A DNA stretch of 64,000 nucleotides from contig CAWUHX010000075.1 of the NCBI GenBank assembly GCA_963922205.1, forward strand, positions 868,001 to 932,000, read 5' to 3'. The stretch comes from Romanomermis culicivorax (taxonomy: Eukaryota; Nematoda; Enoplea; Mermithida; Mermithidae). The number at the start of each line of letters is the position of its first letter. Within the stretch, counting starts at the first letter, position 1. The notes under the pieces were generated by a model. That model did no database searches, was not told the origin of the DNA, and saw nothing but the letters and a program-made list of their open reading frames with translations. This document shows, piece after piece, positions 31,640 through 42,714 of this stretch. The translations under genes were made by a program, and so were the position numbers.

Positions 31640-32790
31640 TGAAAATAAAATAATTATAAAAAATAGAAAAAAAACAAAAAGAATTGGAGAAAAAATTTGG
31701 AAAAAGAAACAAAATCAAAAAAAGAGGAAAAAAATTGGAAAAAAGAAAAAAAATAAAAATAGAAAATTGGAAAGAAGAAAAAAATTGAAAAAGAAAATTG
31801 GAAAAAAAAGAAAAAATGGAAAAAACAAACAAATTGGTTAGAAAAGAAGCAAAATTGCAGAAAAAATTCAATAAAACTTAAAAAAAACCAAAAGATTGGA
31901 AAATATTGGAAAAAAATAAAAATATAAAAAACAGAAAAAAAATTTGAAAAACAGAAGAAATGGGAAAAGAAGGAAAAATGGGAAAAGAGGAAAAAATTAG
32001 AAAAGAAGAAAAAATATGGAAAGAAGAAAAAAAATTGAGAAAAGGAAACAAAACTAGAAAGAAGAAAAAATTATAAGAAAAAATTACAAATTAGAAAGGT
32101 TGAGTAAGAAATTCAGGAAAAAGAAAAAAGTTTGGAAAAGGAAGGAGAAAAAGTAGGGAAAATTGGATGATGAGAAAAAATGGGAAGAGAGAAAAATTTG
32201 CAATAATAAAATAAAATTGAGAAAAAAGAAAAAAAGTTGAAAAGAAAACAATATTATAGAAAAGATGAGAAAAATGAAGAAAAAAGAAGAGAAAAATTGG
32301 AACAAGGAAAAAAGTTGGAAAACAAAAAACAAAATCAGGAAAAAAAGATGAAAAAATTTGGGAGAAAATAAAAAAAACAAAAGAAGAAAAAGAATTCAAA
32401 TAGAAGAAAAGATTGGAAGAAAAGCTGGGAAAAAAATTTTGGCAAAAAAAGGAAAAAAATAGAAAGTTGGAAAAGAAGAAAAATAAAAAAAAACAAACAA
32501 ATTGGTTAGAAAAGAAAGAAAATTACAGGCAAAAATTTGAAAAAAAACTGGAAAAAAGGAAGAAAAAGGATTGGAAAAAACTGGTGAAAATAATAAAAAA
32601 TAAAAATGGAAAATTTAAAAAGAAGAAAAAATGGCAAAATAAGAAAAAAAAGAAAAAATTGTAAAAAAGGAACAAAATTGGAAACAAGAAATAATTCAAA
32701 AAAATAAAAATTGAAAAAGAGGAAAAAGAAATTTGGAAAAGAAGAAAAACTGCAGAAAAAATTAGAAAATGAGAAAAAATGGGAATGTTG
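31640..32790. repeat. 1.1-kb polypurine tract
   Basis: Degenerate repeats of the type 'gaaaaaattggaaaaaaga' fill the stretch with almost no pyrimidine runs. Matching tracts lie at 52890-54130 and 57215-58320. On the gene strand this is a polypyrimidine-rich intron. Frames in it are low-complexity Phe/Ser or Lys-only translations. Confidence 0.85.
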
Positions 32791-32794
32791 GTTT

Positions 32795-33112
32795 AGTACT
32801 CTGCTTAAGTCCTAGGATGTCAGCAATATAACTAAAGACGTCTACCAGCTTGTATCTAACCAACCACCATATGTCACTCGAAGGAGCTTCAATCAGTTAA
32901 ACACAGTGCAGCAGTTCTCGAGCAGAACCAAATAAAACCTTCAGTCACTAATCAGTAACTGGAATCTCTAACTCTTGCAATCGAAAACTAATCAGGGTCA
33001 CCCCAGATGCTTCCTTAAGGCTAACACAAATACAAAGAACTCACTACAATAATTCCCAGGAAAGGCTGGATCCTTCCTTGGTACATGTTCCTGGTGAATT
33101 GGTGCCCTCCAC
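32795..33112 (-). pseudogene. decayed exon(s) of the repeated gene
   Basis: After the minus-strand acceptor 'ttcttgcgcag', one frame reads 'APIHQEHVPRKDPAFPGNYC' and a hydrophobic 'FFVFVLALRK' before a stop. Past further stops, the sequence 'LVRYKLVDVFSYIADILGLK' appears in another frame. Copies at 54150-54475 and 58340-58655 keep the same pieces with different breaks, so this is an old coding exon now destroyed. Confidence 0.5.
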
Positions 33113-33253
33113 CTGCGCAAGAATAATAATAAGTGATAAACAATGCATAATAATATTGATAATATGCAAATGAGGTTGAGGCTCTTGGTGTTCTGTTTTT
33201 ACTAAGCGTAAAATAAACAAGTATAAAGTCCATGGACATAACTCCCCTACAAC

Positions 33254-34060
33254 TAGTGCTTCACACTTCCAAAATTTTAGGTCCCAGGTACCTGGTCTTT
33301 AGGGTACTTGGGTTACCCGGGTATTTCGGGTACCCAGGTAAACCCCCCTATCCTGGTTCTATATGTAAGTATTTAAAAAGTCAGTGAATGAATGCACTCC
33401 ATGAATATTTTCAGAAAACTCATAAATTTTGAGGCATGAGCTTTGCAAAGTGTTAAGAAACAAGTTCGGAAAAACCAATAACACATTTTCTTCAAACAAA
33501 ATTTTTTTTTGTTTGAAGAAAATAAATGTTTCAAAATTTCGTACACTTCTAAACAAATTGTGGTGACCTGGTCAGGCATCACAACTATTTGATGAATCCA
33601 TTTCCAAAATAGATATCCCACTAGGTCTGGGTTTAACTGTCTCTACCGGTTCATCATGATTGGTTTTTTGTCTCTTCAATCTTATACATAATGCATCTCT
33701 CCAACTTTTATTGTTTTCTTATATTGTATCGACTCGAGTACCATTATTTCTCACAGGCATAATTTCTCAGAGACTTTTTTATATTTCTGTTTCCTGCTTC
33801 ATTGTTAGAACGCATAGATTTTTTGTAATTAAAAATATGCTACAGTGACTTTTGGAGAGCCATACGTGGCCTTGTTGACACACTTGCACTGAATAAATGA
33901 AGGAAAATATGTTCATTCACTGTAACTGCACATTCCATTTATACAATATGTTGTTGAGACCCACGTACCCGGAGCACCCAGGTTTCATGCAGAAAATTGA
34001 TCCAGGTACCCGGGTCTACTCCGGTACCCAAAATACCCAGGTACCCGGTGTGAAGCACTA
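33254..34060. mobile_element. hAT-type non-autonomous transposon (807 bp)
   Basis: Termini are inverted: TAGTGCTTCACAC at 33254 and GTGTGAAGCACTA ending at 34060. A perfect 8-bp duplication CCTACAAC flanks it (33246-33253 and 34061-34068). TAGTG ends and 8-bp duplications are hAT hallmarks. The two paralogous units lack the insertion (empty sites near 58775 and 54605). GGTACCCGGGTA-like words are repeated just inside both ends. No transposase frame. Confidence 0.88.
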
Positions 34061-34179
34061 CCTACAACACAAAAATATAATGAATGAATAATCATGCTTT
34101 TTCTGGTTGAATTGTAGCTTCGCCCAATTCACCAATTTTGCATAGATGTCGGATGACTGCTATGGTAAGTACATCCCCA

Positions 34180-34455
34180 ACAGGAAAAAAGAAAAAAATT
34201 AAGAAAAAAACAAAATTATAAAAAAAGAAAGAGAAAAATCGGGAAAAAGAAAAAAGGAAGAGAAGAAAGGGAAAAAAAGAAAAAAAGTTGAAGAAACAGT
34301 AAACATATGGGAGAAAAGAAAAAATTTGGAGAAGCAAAAAATTGAGAAAAAAAAGTTGAAAAAAAACAGAATTGTTAAAAAAGAAACAATTGAAAAAAAT
34401 TGAAAAAGGAATTAAAAATTGGAAAAAAGCATAAAAATTAGTAAAAAAAATTAAA
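34180..34455. repeat. short polypurine tract
   Basis: A-rich purine repeat of the same style as the 1.1-kb tract, within the intron after the zinc-finger exon on the minus strand. Homologous tracts are at 54710-54930 and 58890-59150. Confidence 0.75.
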
Positions 34456-34470
34456 TTTTTTTCATCATAC

Positions 34471-34642
34471 TTGATCATTTTTATTTCTTTCTTTTCGATC
34501 CGATTGATGACGTCATGGATTTCATCACACCGAAGTGCCATACACGAATTTTTTAAATGCTCGTGCAAACGTAAAAAACGAAACTCACAGATTGGGCAAA
34601 CCCAAAAATGGTTGCGTAGAGGTTCCATTTCAAGAAATCGAT
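34471..34642 (-). pseudogene. CCHC zinc-finger exon of the repeated gene
   Basis: Minus-strand exon between acceptor 'ctatttttaag' and donor 'gtatgatg'. It is fully open and begins Arg-Phe-Leu-Glu-Met. It contains 'CPICEFRFLRLHEHLKNSC' (C-x2-C-x9-H-x4-C), then an acidic helix 'DEIHDVINRIEKKEIKMIK'. The copy at 59171-59342 preserves the finger apart from conservative changes; the copy at about 54970-55140 is damaged. Probably an N-terminal DNA-binding finger of a transposase-like or host protein. Confidence 0.55.
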
Positions 34643-34664
34643 CTTAAAAATAGAATAAGAAAAT

Positions 34665-34870
34665 TTCACAAGCAAGTATAATGATTACTGTAGAAATTGG
34701 CCAAAAAAGTAAAATGATTATAGAAATTTGCAGAAAAGTAGAATAGTTACTGTAGAAATTCACAGAAAAATTCAGATCGGTTACTGTAGAGGTTTACAAA
34801 AGTTGAAACAATTATTATGGGAATTTGACAGAAAGTAAAATGATTACTGTAGAAATTCTAACTTACGGTA
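34665..34870. repeat. minisatellite 'gattactgtagaaatt'
   Basis: Five imperfect ~37-bp units each contain 'attactgtagaaatt' followed by 'cagaaaagta'. Fewer copies occur at 55155-55230 and 59385-59450. Confidence 0.7.
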
Positions 34871-36299
34871 GAACACGCCATTATTTTTTTAGGGTGCTAA
34901 TTTTTCATTTGTAAATGCAAAGTCTTGGTAACAAAAACGGTTTAAAATGTTGATATTTTTCACAGAATTTTTTCCCAAAAAAATAGCAGAAAATTCCATT
35001 TCTTGATGAAAAAGATCATTTTCAATTGAAAAAACGTGAAAAAATATCAAAAAAGCGGTTTATAAACTAATTTAAAGACGCCCTCCTCTATGTCGTTTCG
35101 ATGCTATTTTTTCCAGAAATTTTCAGTTTTATGATCTTGCAGAGATGATGAAATAGTTACTTGCATTCCACTTATGAAAATGACAGAGTAATACTTAATT
35201 ACCATGATTTGCATGCAAAAAATGGAAGCCATTCATGCACAAAAGCCTAAACTACCTGTTCCTGTGTTTGGACAATCTCATAGTTTCCCACTGTTAACCA
35301 ATGAATTCCTATTTGAAAAGCTGTAACCCAAAAAATGCTCAGAAAATGAAAAACAGATTGACGAGTTTAAAAAAGGGGCACATCTTAAAGTGGAGCAAAC
35401 TGCAACAGAGAAAGCGAAATCGACGACAATAAAGAAAATTTTCATCAAAAGCATGCCCAACTAGCGTGGGAAAATACTTCTCTTAGTAAACGTATGCGTT
35501 TTACACATTCGAAAGGAAATTTTTTCGTCTGGCTAGTGAATGGAAAAATGCAGGAAACCAATTTTCTTTTTCCTTTTTTTTGTTTTTTTATCATAAGTAA
35601 GAATTTTGGATTTTAATATATCATCGAGATTATGATCAGGTTACAAAAAAAATTGTAAAAATTTAACCGTGCTCTGCATTTTATCATATTAAACAAAAAT
35701 TTATTGTGGTCTTTATTATTGCAGTAAAAAACTTCACATTCTACAAAAATATTGTACGAAATTTCAGAAATGTTTTTTCTCTTTCCAGCTTGACCAGTGT
35801 CCACTTTCGTTGTTCATCGACGAACTGACCACAATCTGTTAAAGAAAAAAAGCGAAAAAACTCACACTTTAGAAATATATACTTTAGTCACTCAGAGTTG
35901 AGAGAATCGATACTGTAAATTTTAAGGCATATGATTTAAAAAAAAATTTTTTTCCATAGTTTAATTTACTATTTTCCGAAAATCTCATCAATTTTTGCTT
36001 TTTTAATTTTTTATTTTTTCGCCTAAAATCTTCAATTTACTTGATTAGTCTTTTCTAAACTTTGACCTTCTGGAATTTCTGGTTTTTTTCGAATTTTCAA
36101 TTTGAGTTTGTGAATTTTCAAATTTTGAACCCCTGAGTTACTAAATTTACTGTATTTTTACCGATTATTTTTTTTATCATTTTTTCAGATATTTTCAAGT
36201 TTTTCGGATTTTTTTTAATTTGAAAATTCCACGACTTTTTATATCGACGGCCGAAATTAACTATATGTTGCTTAGTTAATTCGAAATTTTTACAAGATC

Positions 36300-36570
36300 A
36301 GCATTTAATAAAAATTAAGAAACTAAGAAAAATTTGACAAAGAAATTTCAAAAGAAACAAACACCAAAGAAACAAAAAATGAGGCAAAAACTTAAAAAAC
36401 TAAAGTGAAAAAACAAAAGTAAAAAAGAAAGAAAATTAGAAAAACAAAAAATGAACATTGTAGAAAAAAATTAAAAAAAAACAAAAAAGTTGGAAATCCA
36501 AAAAATCAAAAACAACGAAAAAATGATATAAAATACAGAACATGCAAAAACTAAAAAATACAAAATACAA
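36300..36570. repeat. A-rich purine tract
   Basis: Low-complexity A-rich stretch; the counterpart in copy 3 lies at 61205-61410, just after the solo LTR. Confidence 0.7.
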
Positions 36571-38785
36571 AGAGGAAAATAGTATATGCTTCATAAGTAT
36601 TTGTTTACTACAAGCAATTATAGCTCATAGTACAGTAGCTATAGATGCGATTTAAATTTTTTTCGGAATCTTTGATTTTTTACTTGTATTCTTCATTTTT
36701 TGTAATTTTTTTCTTATTATACGACATGATACACTCCAGATATGATATATCCTTAAAAAATCGCTGATTTGAAGATTAATTTTTTCACGAATAATGAAAA
36801 ATTTTTAGGAAAAAACAGCGATTCGATGACTTTTTGAAGAAAAATCTAAATTTAAAATGTCAAATTATACTGCTTTTTGAATCACATGGATGAAAAATTT
36901 CATCCGCACTAGGGCATCACAACCTATAGTATGAAGCAAAATCGCTCATTTTTATGGTTTTTCGTGTAAGAAAAATCCCAAAAACTTTGCTTTTGAATTT
37001 GAAAATTTTAAATCTTCTTGTATATGAATATTTTTGATATGCATGATTTTTTTGAAATTTCTAGTTCAAATAGCAAAAATTGAGCAAATTTTTTTTTTAA
37101 ATGAGGTAAACGTTTACGTCGAAAAGTACTTATTTACTACAAACAGGCAGCCCTATGCAAATCACTCATTTTAAATAAATTTCTGAAAAAATTTTGGGCC
37201 AAACCCGATAATCTTACTAATAGAATGTATAGAGTCATCTTTTTGGGCAAAGTCTTTGAGAGAACAGAAGCAGGCAATTCTGCTGACATGTGATGTGAGT
37301 TGAAAATGTGAGTTGAATCACAGTTACAATTCCATAGATCTGTTCCTTCATGCACATAGCAGAGAGTTGGGAAAGGTAAACACTCCTCCCTGAGACTCTC
37401 GATACATCCTGAGCCGAACAAAATTGTCGAACATGCCCACCTGAAATTTTTCGAAAAAAATTGTTTGGTTCAATTTGTACATATTATGTATGATAAACAT
37501 GCCTGTCGAGCCTTTTTTCGGTTTTTTTGCTCACTGACCCCCACCATCCTGCATTAAAGGAAACACTGGATGTGTAAAGTGGAAATTAATCAATTCGGAC
37601 ACTTTAAGCATTGTCATGTGGATTTCATACCAAATTCAGTTTTGACATTAATACCATCTTTTGCATGTCATTTCGAGTTAAATGACATATTACAAGGCTA
37701 GACTCGGCGTAAATGAACTATTTGGGATTTTCGACGTCAGCAACATCACTCTTCACTTTTAAACCTCAAAATCGCTAATCGACGTTAACTGGCTCCATAT
37801 TAGACCAAATTTGAATTTTAGAAAAGATTCGAATATAGCACATCGGGTTCCATCGAATCTACTATAGTTCCACAACTCAATACAATTTTGTTACTGTGGT
37901 TATGTCAAATTACAATGAGTCTTGTAATTTTAAGTTCCACAGCACACTCAAAAATATAAAAAATATAGTGTTAAATCATTAATTGACCAATTAATTGAGA
38001 ATTATTTCGAAAAAAGTCAATTTTTAAAAATGAAAACCACTGATTTTCCTGATGATGAGATAGAAGTTGAAAGCAAAAACAAAACGTCGATGGACTCTAA
38101 ATCTTCAAAAATAGTGATGAATTTTCATCTCTTTCGGACACCCTGCTTACTCTTATCAAAGTTATTCATTGCAAATTGTTGAAAAAATTTTTTAATAATA
38201 TTTTTATGAAATTTTTTTCAACATCAAATTTTTTATATTGAATTGATTCGAGTTCATCTCCAATATTGCCCAGTTTTCGAGGCCATTTTTCGCTCTATAC
38301 GATGATTTCAAAAATTTTTCACACTACGATCAAATTGATCCTGATCAGATTGATTAAAAACATCGAAATTACTCTTTAAGCTAGTTATGACAAAAAAAGA
38401 CAATTTTGTATCCTTAAATTTAAAAATCAATTTTTTTCAGATTATTTTAAAGTTCCAGGTGAGGAATCGACTTGATCATCCAAAATTTTGTGGTTTCATG
38501 AACAAGCATAACCTGAAAAATTAATACTATTCATAAAGACAATCGATTATTTTTTTAATTTTTAGAAATCAGTGGTGAAAATCTTATACGAATCGAGAAT
38601 AAAGTTTCAAGCATACGATACTCAAAGGTGTAATTTCACAAAATTCGAACTTGTGCATTAATTTTCAATTCTATTGAATTACAGTACGTTCTCTTATGTT
38701 GATTCCTCGATTCTCAGGTTTCAAAATTTCAATTGTGCACTATAAGTTACCTTGAGATTGGTTTTTCGTAGTAAATTTCCTGACA

Positions 38786-39826
38786 AAAGCCCAAGTATTC
38801 AACATTTCAACCTTTTTGCCAGGTGGAAAAATCTTATTGGCCCTTCAATTGCTCTTTTTCGAGCAGAATTATCATTTTTCGAAAAGTGTCGACGTTTTGC
38901 CGTTAACGACGCCGATAACTGACGGTCGCCATCGTCGTCAAACTCTTCAGTCGACAATGTGAATTGATGGTCGAAAATGTAAATTACCCATTCCTCTCGA
39001 TTTTGCAAGGATATTTTTTTGGAGAAAAATAGGCTTTTACGCTGATTTGTTTTTTTTTATTTTGTTCATTTTTCTGTTTTCTTTTTGCTCATTTTATACT
39101 TATCTCACTCTACATACATTTTCTGGTTCTTCCTCCTTTTTTGTATTTCCTTATTTTAGACGGTTTTGTTGTAAACTTAATTTGGTTTGTATTTTATTTT
39201 GTTTTTCATAATTTTATTTTGTTCTGTTTCTCGTTATTTTCCTTTTTGTGCTTCCATGCATTTTTAATTGCGTTTTCCACGTGCTATTTATTACATTTTG
39301 TTTCTTACTTGTTTCCAATTTGTTTCTTGTTTCTACTTTTTCCATCACTCAGCTTTCCTTTCGTTTTTCATTGTTATCTTTTTTGTTTTGATTTTTGCTT
39401 TTTTTTCTTAGTCTTATCTCGGTCTTTCTTTTTTGTTTTTAAGCATTTCGTTGTTTCATTTTCGTTTTTTTTCTTCTTGATTGTTTGTAGTCATTTTTTG
39501 CGTTTCTGATGTTTTGCTATATCTTTTATTGTTTTTTTTCTGTTTCTTTTTTCCGTTTTTCTGTTTCTTTTTTGCCAGTAATTTATGTGTTTATTTTCAA
39601 CTATACTGCTTTATTTATAATTTTCAATCTTTTTTCTGTTGGATTTTTGCATTCATTTGGAATAAAACACTTGTCAATACTCATTTCTGTTTCTTTGCTC
39701 TCCACACATTTATTCTTGCCCTAGACTATAAATTTTGCTGTAAACCTACCTTCGAAAAAAGTTTCTACTTCAGTTTAAAGTTTCTGGATCAGTATAAAGA
39801 AAATTGTGAATTTGAGCTAATTCTCT
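38786..39826. other. unique DNA with a T-rich tract
   Basis: 39025-39560 is pyrimidine-rich low complexity and explains the Phe-rich frames there. A minus-strand frame at 38799-39008 without an ATG ('STEEFDDDGDRQLSASLTAK', then a basic end and a stop) has reasonable composition and could be a last exon, but I cannot find its partners. Confidence 0.4.
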
Positions 39827-41176
39827 GTAGTTATATGAGCCCATACAGGGGGTACGCAAAAGATACCCCTCTAAAAACATATACATCAAAGATTGCTGCC
39901 TTGACTGTGTGGGGCGATACAGGGTGTAGAAAGTATGGTTGATGATGTATTACGATTCACATTTCGTTAAGCATGCAGGCGATACAGGGGGTGTAGAAAA
40001 AACGCCCGAAGCTTCAATGTGTAAATATCTACTTCCATGTAGAAAGTATGCTCAAAGCTTCAACCCTAGAATTCTACATTCATGCAGAAAGTACGCCCAA
40101 AGTACCCAAATTCTACTTGCGTGTAGGAACTATGCTCATAACTATGCTCATACCTATGCTCATAACTTTAACAGATAAAAATCGACCTCAATGTAGAAAG
40201 TATGACTTGACTCGGATGTCAAAGTTAATGATGCAATATTTTTATCGAAAAATTTTTAAGAAACACCTGATGGTCATAGAATCTAACAGTTTTACTCATT
40301 TTTTCAATTTGAAAAATACCTGAGGGTCATAGAATCTAATAACCCAATGGTTTTACTCATTTCTTACAGTTTTTACAAAAATTCTGTTTGGGACACATTT
40401 TTTCCATATTTCAGTCTCGTTTTTTGATGATTCCCTATGCTTAACCATTGTTTTTTGGGACACGTTTTTTAATGTTTCGGGACTCGACTTTCTATGCGTT
40501 TTGTAAAAAACATGCCCCAAAACTGTAAAAACATGTCCTAAAAAACAATGCTTGTGCATATGGAATCATCAAAAATGTGTCCCAATAACGTAAAAATGTG
40601 TCCTAAAACGAAAAAAAACACAAATTTTTTAAAAAATGAGTGAAATGATTAGATCGCTAGATTCTATGACCCACTGGTGTTTTTCGAAACTTTTCGATAC
40701 ATACATTGCATCATCAACTTAGACATCCAAGTCAAGTTGCACAAGGCATACTTCCTAACATTGAGGTCGAATTTTAACTGTTGAAGCTTTGAGCGTAGTT
40801 TGTACATTGAAGTTGAATTTTCCATGTTGAAGTTGCAGGCGTACTGTCTAATCGGAAGTAGAATTCTAGGATTGATGCTTTGCGTGTACTTCCTACGTGG
40901 AAGTAGAATTTTACACATTGAAGCTTCCAACGTACTTATGGTTGTAGAAATTTAAATGTTGAAGGTTGGGGCATACTTTCTACATGAATATAGCATTCTT
41001 GGGTTAAAGCTTCGAACGTACCTTCTACATGGAACTAGAAATTTACACATTGAACTTTTGGGTATTCTTTCTACACCCCCTGTATCACCCCCCACAGTCA
41101 AGGCGTCAAAGTTTGATTTATATGTTTTGTTAAGGGTGTATCCTCTGTGTACCCCTGTATGGGCGTGTATAACTGC
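39827..41176. mobile_element. foldback element, ~1.35-kb near-palindrome
   Basis: The left end 'gtagttatatgagcccatac' is mirrored by 'gtatgggcgtgtataactgc' at the right. Inside, both arms carry matching blocks in reverse order and orientation: tandem ~50-bp units with 'tacttccatgtagaaagta', then 'ggtcatagaatctaa', then 'gattccctatgc' and 'gggacacgtttttt'. The centre is near 40500. No coding capacity. A transcript would fold into a long hairpin. Confidence 0.8.
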
Positions 41177-42325
41177 TAACCACTTTTGTGAAAAGTTGCT
41201 CTGGTAATATATAGTTGTCGTTTTCTTTGATTTTATAGCTATATATCCATTTTTACAGAAAACAAGACTTGGCAATGAGGCCAATCCATAAGCCAAAAAA
41301 ATGACCAATCAGAATTCCCCTCCTATCCCCACCTCCTTTCACTATTGGTCAGTGCAATGTGGGGTCAAAAATTAATTGGCACGATGTTGTAGAGCAGGGC
41401 TGTATAAAAATTTGCCCCACTGAAGGCCGTTGCCATTAATGGCCAAAAATTGCCCTAACATCAAAAAATCAACCTCTTGCACACTAATTAAACTTCGAGT
41501 AGGATTCATACTTCATCCTGCATCTGGTGTCTAGTGCAGTGCCCATCAAATTATTTTAACTTCTCGCATTCAGTGTCTGGCATCTGGCAATCCAGCTTCT
41601 GGTGGATCTGAATGCCTGTCAGGCAAGTTGCCGGACCGGATGACAATTCATACTTCTTCCAGTGCCAAAAAGGCCATTTGGCAATTTATTCTTGATTTTA
41701 ATATGTTTAAATACCTTGAAATCTGTTCAATAATTTGTTTCAAGAGAAATGGCATATGAAAAATATATATAATATTATTTTCCAAGAGTACTCATAATTA
41801 TTAGTTGATGATGTCAGACAAACAAGATATTCGTGATCTAGCAATTTTTTTTATGCTTTCAAGAACGGAAAAAACATTCAAAATATTCAGCAATCAAAAA
41901 TTAAATGAACGTCATGATTAAAAACACAAAATGTTGCCTTAACTAAAAAATCGATATCTCCCACATACATTGTATATGCAAAAACCAATTGAAAACATGG
42001 TTCTATTGAAATTCCAAACAAAATATGCTTTCCTGCAAGATCCTGCATCCAAAAAATGACATATCCAGTGTGGAATGTGCCAGTCCAATATTTCTATGGT
42101 AATCTATTGTGAGCATAATGATAAGGATTCAGACACAGAAGTGCTGCTGCCAAAAACCTGTTCACATCAACGGTGAATGGTGATGATACATATCTTACAG
42201 TATGATCAAATAGTGTGATGTACAAGTAGGATGTGGTGCATACCTTACAGTATGATAACTTACAGTATGATAATGTGATATGATGTGAGAGTACAATGTG
42301 ATGCATACCTTACAGTATAATCCTA
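41177..42325. other. intergenic DNA, no gene seen
   Basis: AT-rich sequence without coding signal. 42190-42325 holds three or so tandem copies of 'gcataccttacagtatgat ... gatatgatgtg', and the last copy overlaps the start of the gypsy LTR. Confidence 0.45.
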
Positions 42326-42654
42326 TGATATGATGTGCAGGTACAGTTCATGTACTGCATTGTACTGGAAAGTTCTAGAACATTCCACAATATTCTATAA
42401 TATTCTTTTTTATTCTACAAGGTTCTAGAACCTTCCCGTATCTTCTGTGATACTATATAATGTGTGTTGTTTTGTACACTCATTCGTTTTGTTTATTGTG
42501 CTATATAGTGCTTGGATATTATTTAGTGCCTGGATATATTTATGTTGTGTTAGTTAGCCTTTTTAAACTTCGTTGTTTACCAGCTATTATTCCAGTTGGA
42601 TATTTACTAACTGTCATAAGGCAACTTAGTCCAGTCATTATTCAAGACACAACA
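42326..42654 (+). repeat. 5' LTR of the second gypsy element
   Basis: Ends 'ttcaagacacaaca'. It matches 46738-47084 along its length with many substitutions and one ~12-base length difference. TATA-like tatataa at 42454-42460. Confidence 0.75.
42368..42435 (+). promoter_or_regulatory. heat-shock elements in the 5' LTR
   Basis: GAAAGTTCTAGAACATTC (42368-42385) is four perfect alternating GAA/TTC pentamers, the HSF-binding consensus. A second run TTCTAGAACCTTC (42423-42435) has three. Both lie just upstream of the TATA-like box at 42454, the normal promoter geometry. Confidence 0.7.
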
Positions 42655-42714
42655 TTTGGCAATGTTGACTTCAAAAATCGAGCCTCAGATTTGGCCAAGA
42701 TATTTGAATTGCTA

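Larger units (their letters stand above)
30658..38785 (-). repeat. repeat unit copy 1, part B (right of the gypsy insertion)
   Basis: Similar in order and sequence to 51840-55230 (copy 2) and to 56195-63953 (copy 3). It contains upstream exons of the decayed minus-strand gene, a 1.1-kb polypurine tract, a hAT-type element absent from the other copies, and tandem 'gattactgtagaaatt' units. Similarity to copy 3 ends sharply at 38785/63953. Apart from the listed exons, no gene is seen. A Cys-rich minus-strand segment at 37330-37421 ('CIESLREECL') is conserved at 62770-62850 and may be another exon. Confidence 0.75.

Noticed and set aside
32084-32664. Phe-rich and Lys-rich frames of up to 102 codons
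   Set aside because: Low-complexity translation of the polypurine tract; the same happens at 53120-54200 and 57476-57964.
39141-39942. 122- and 153-codon frames resembling membrane proteins
   Set aside because: They lie in a pyrimidine-rich simple tract, and the second runs into the foldback element.
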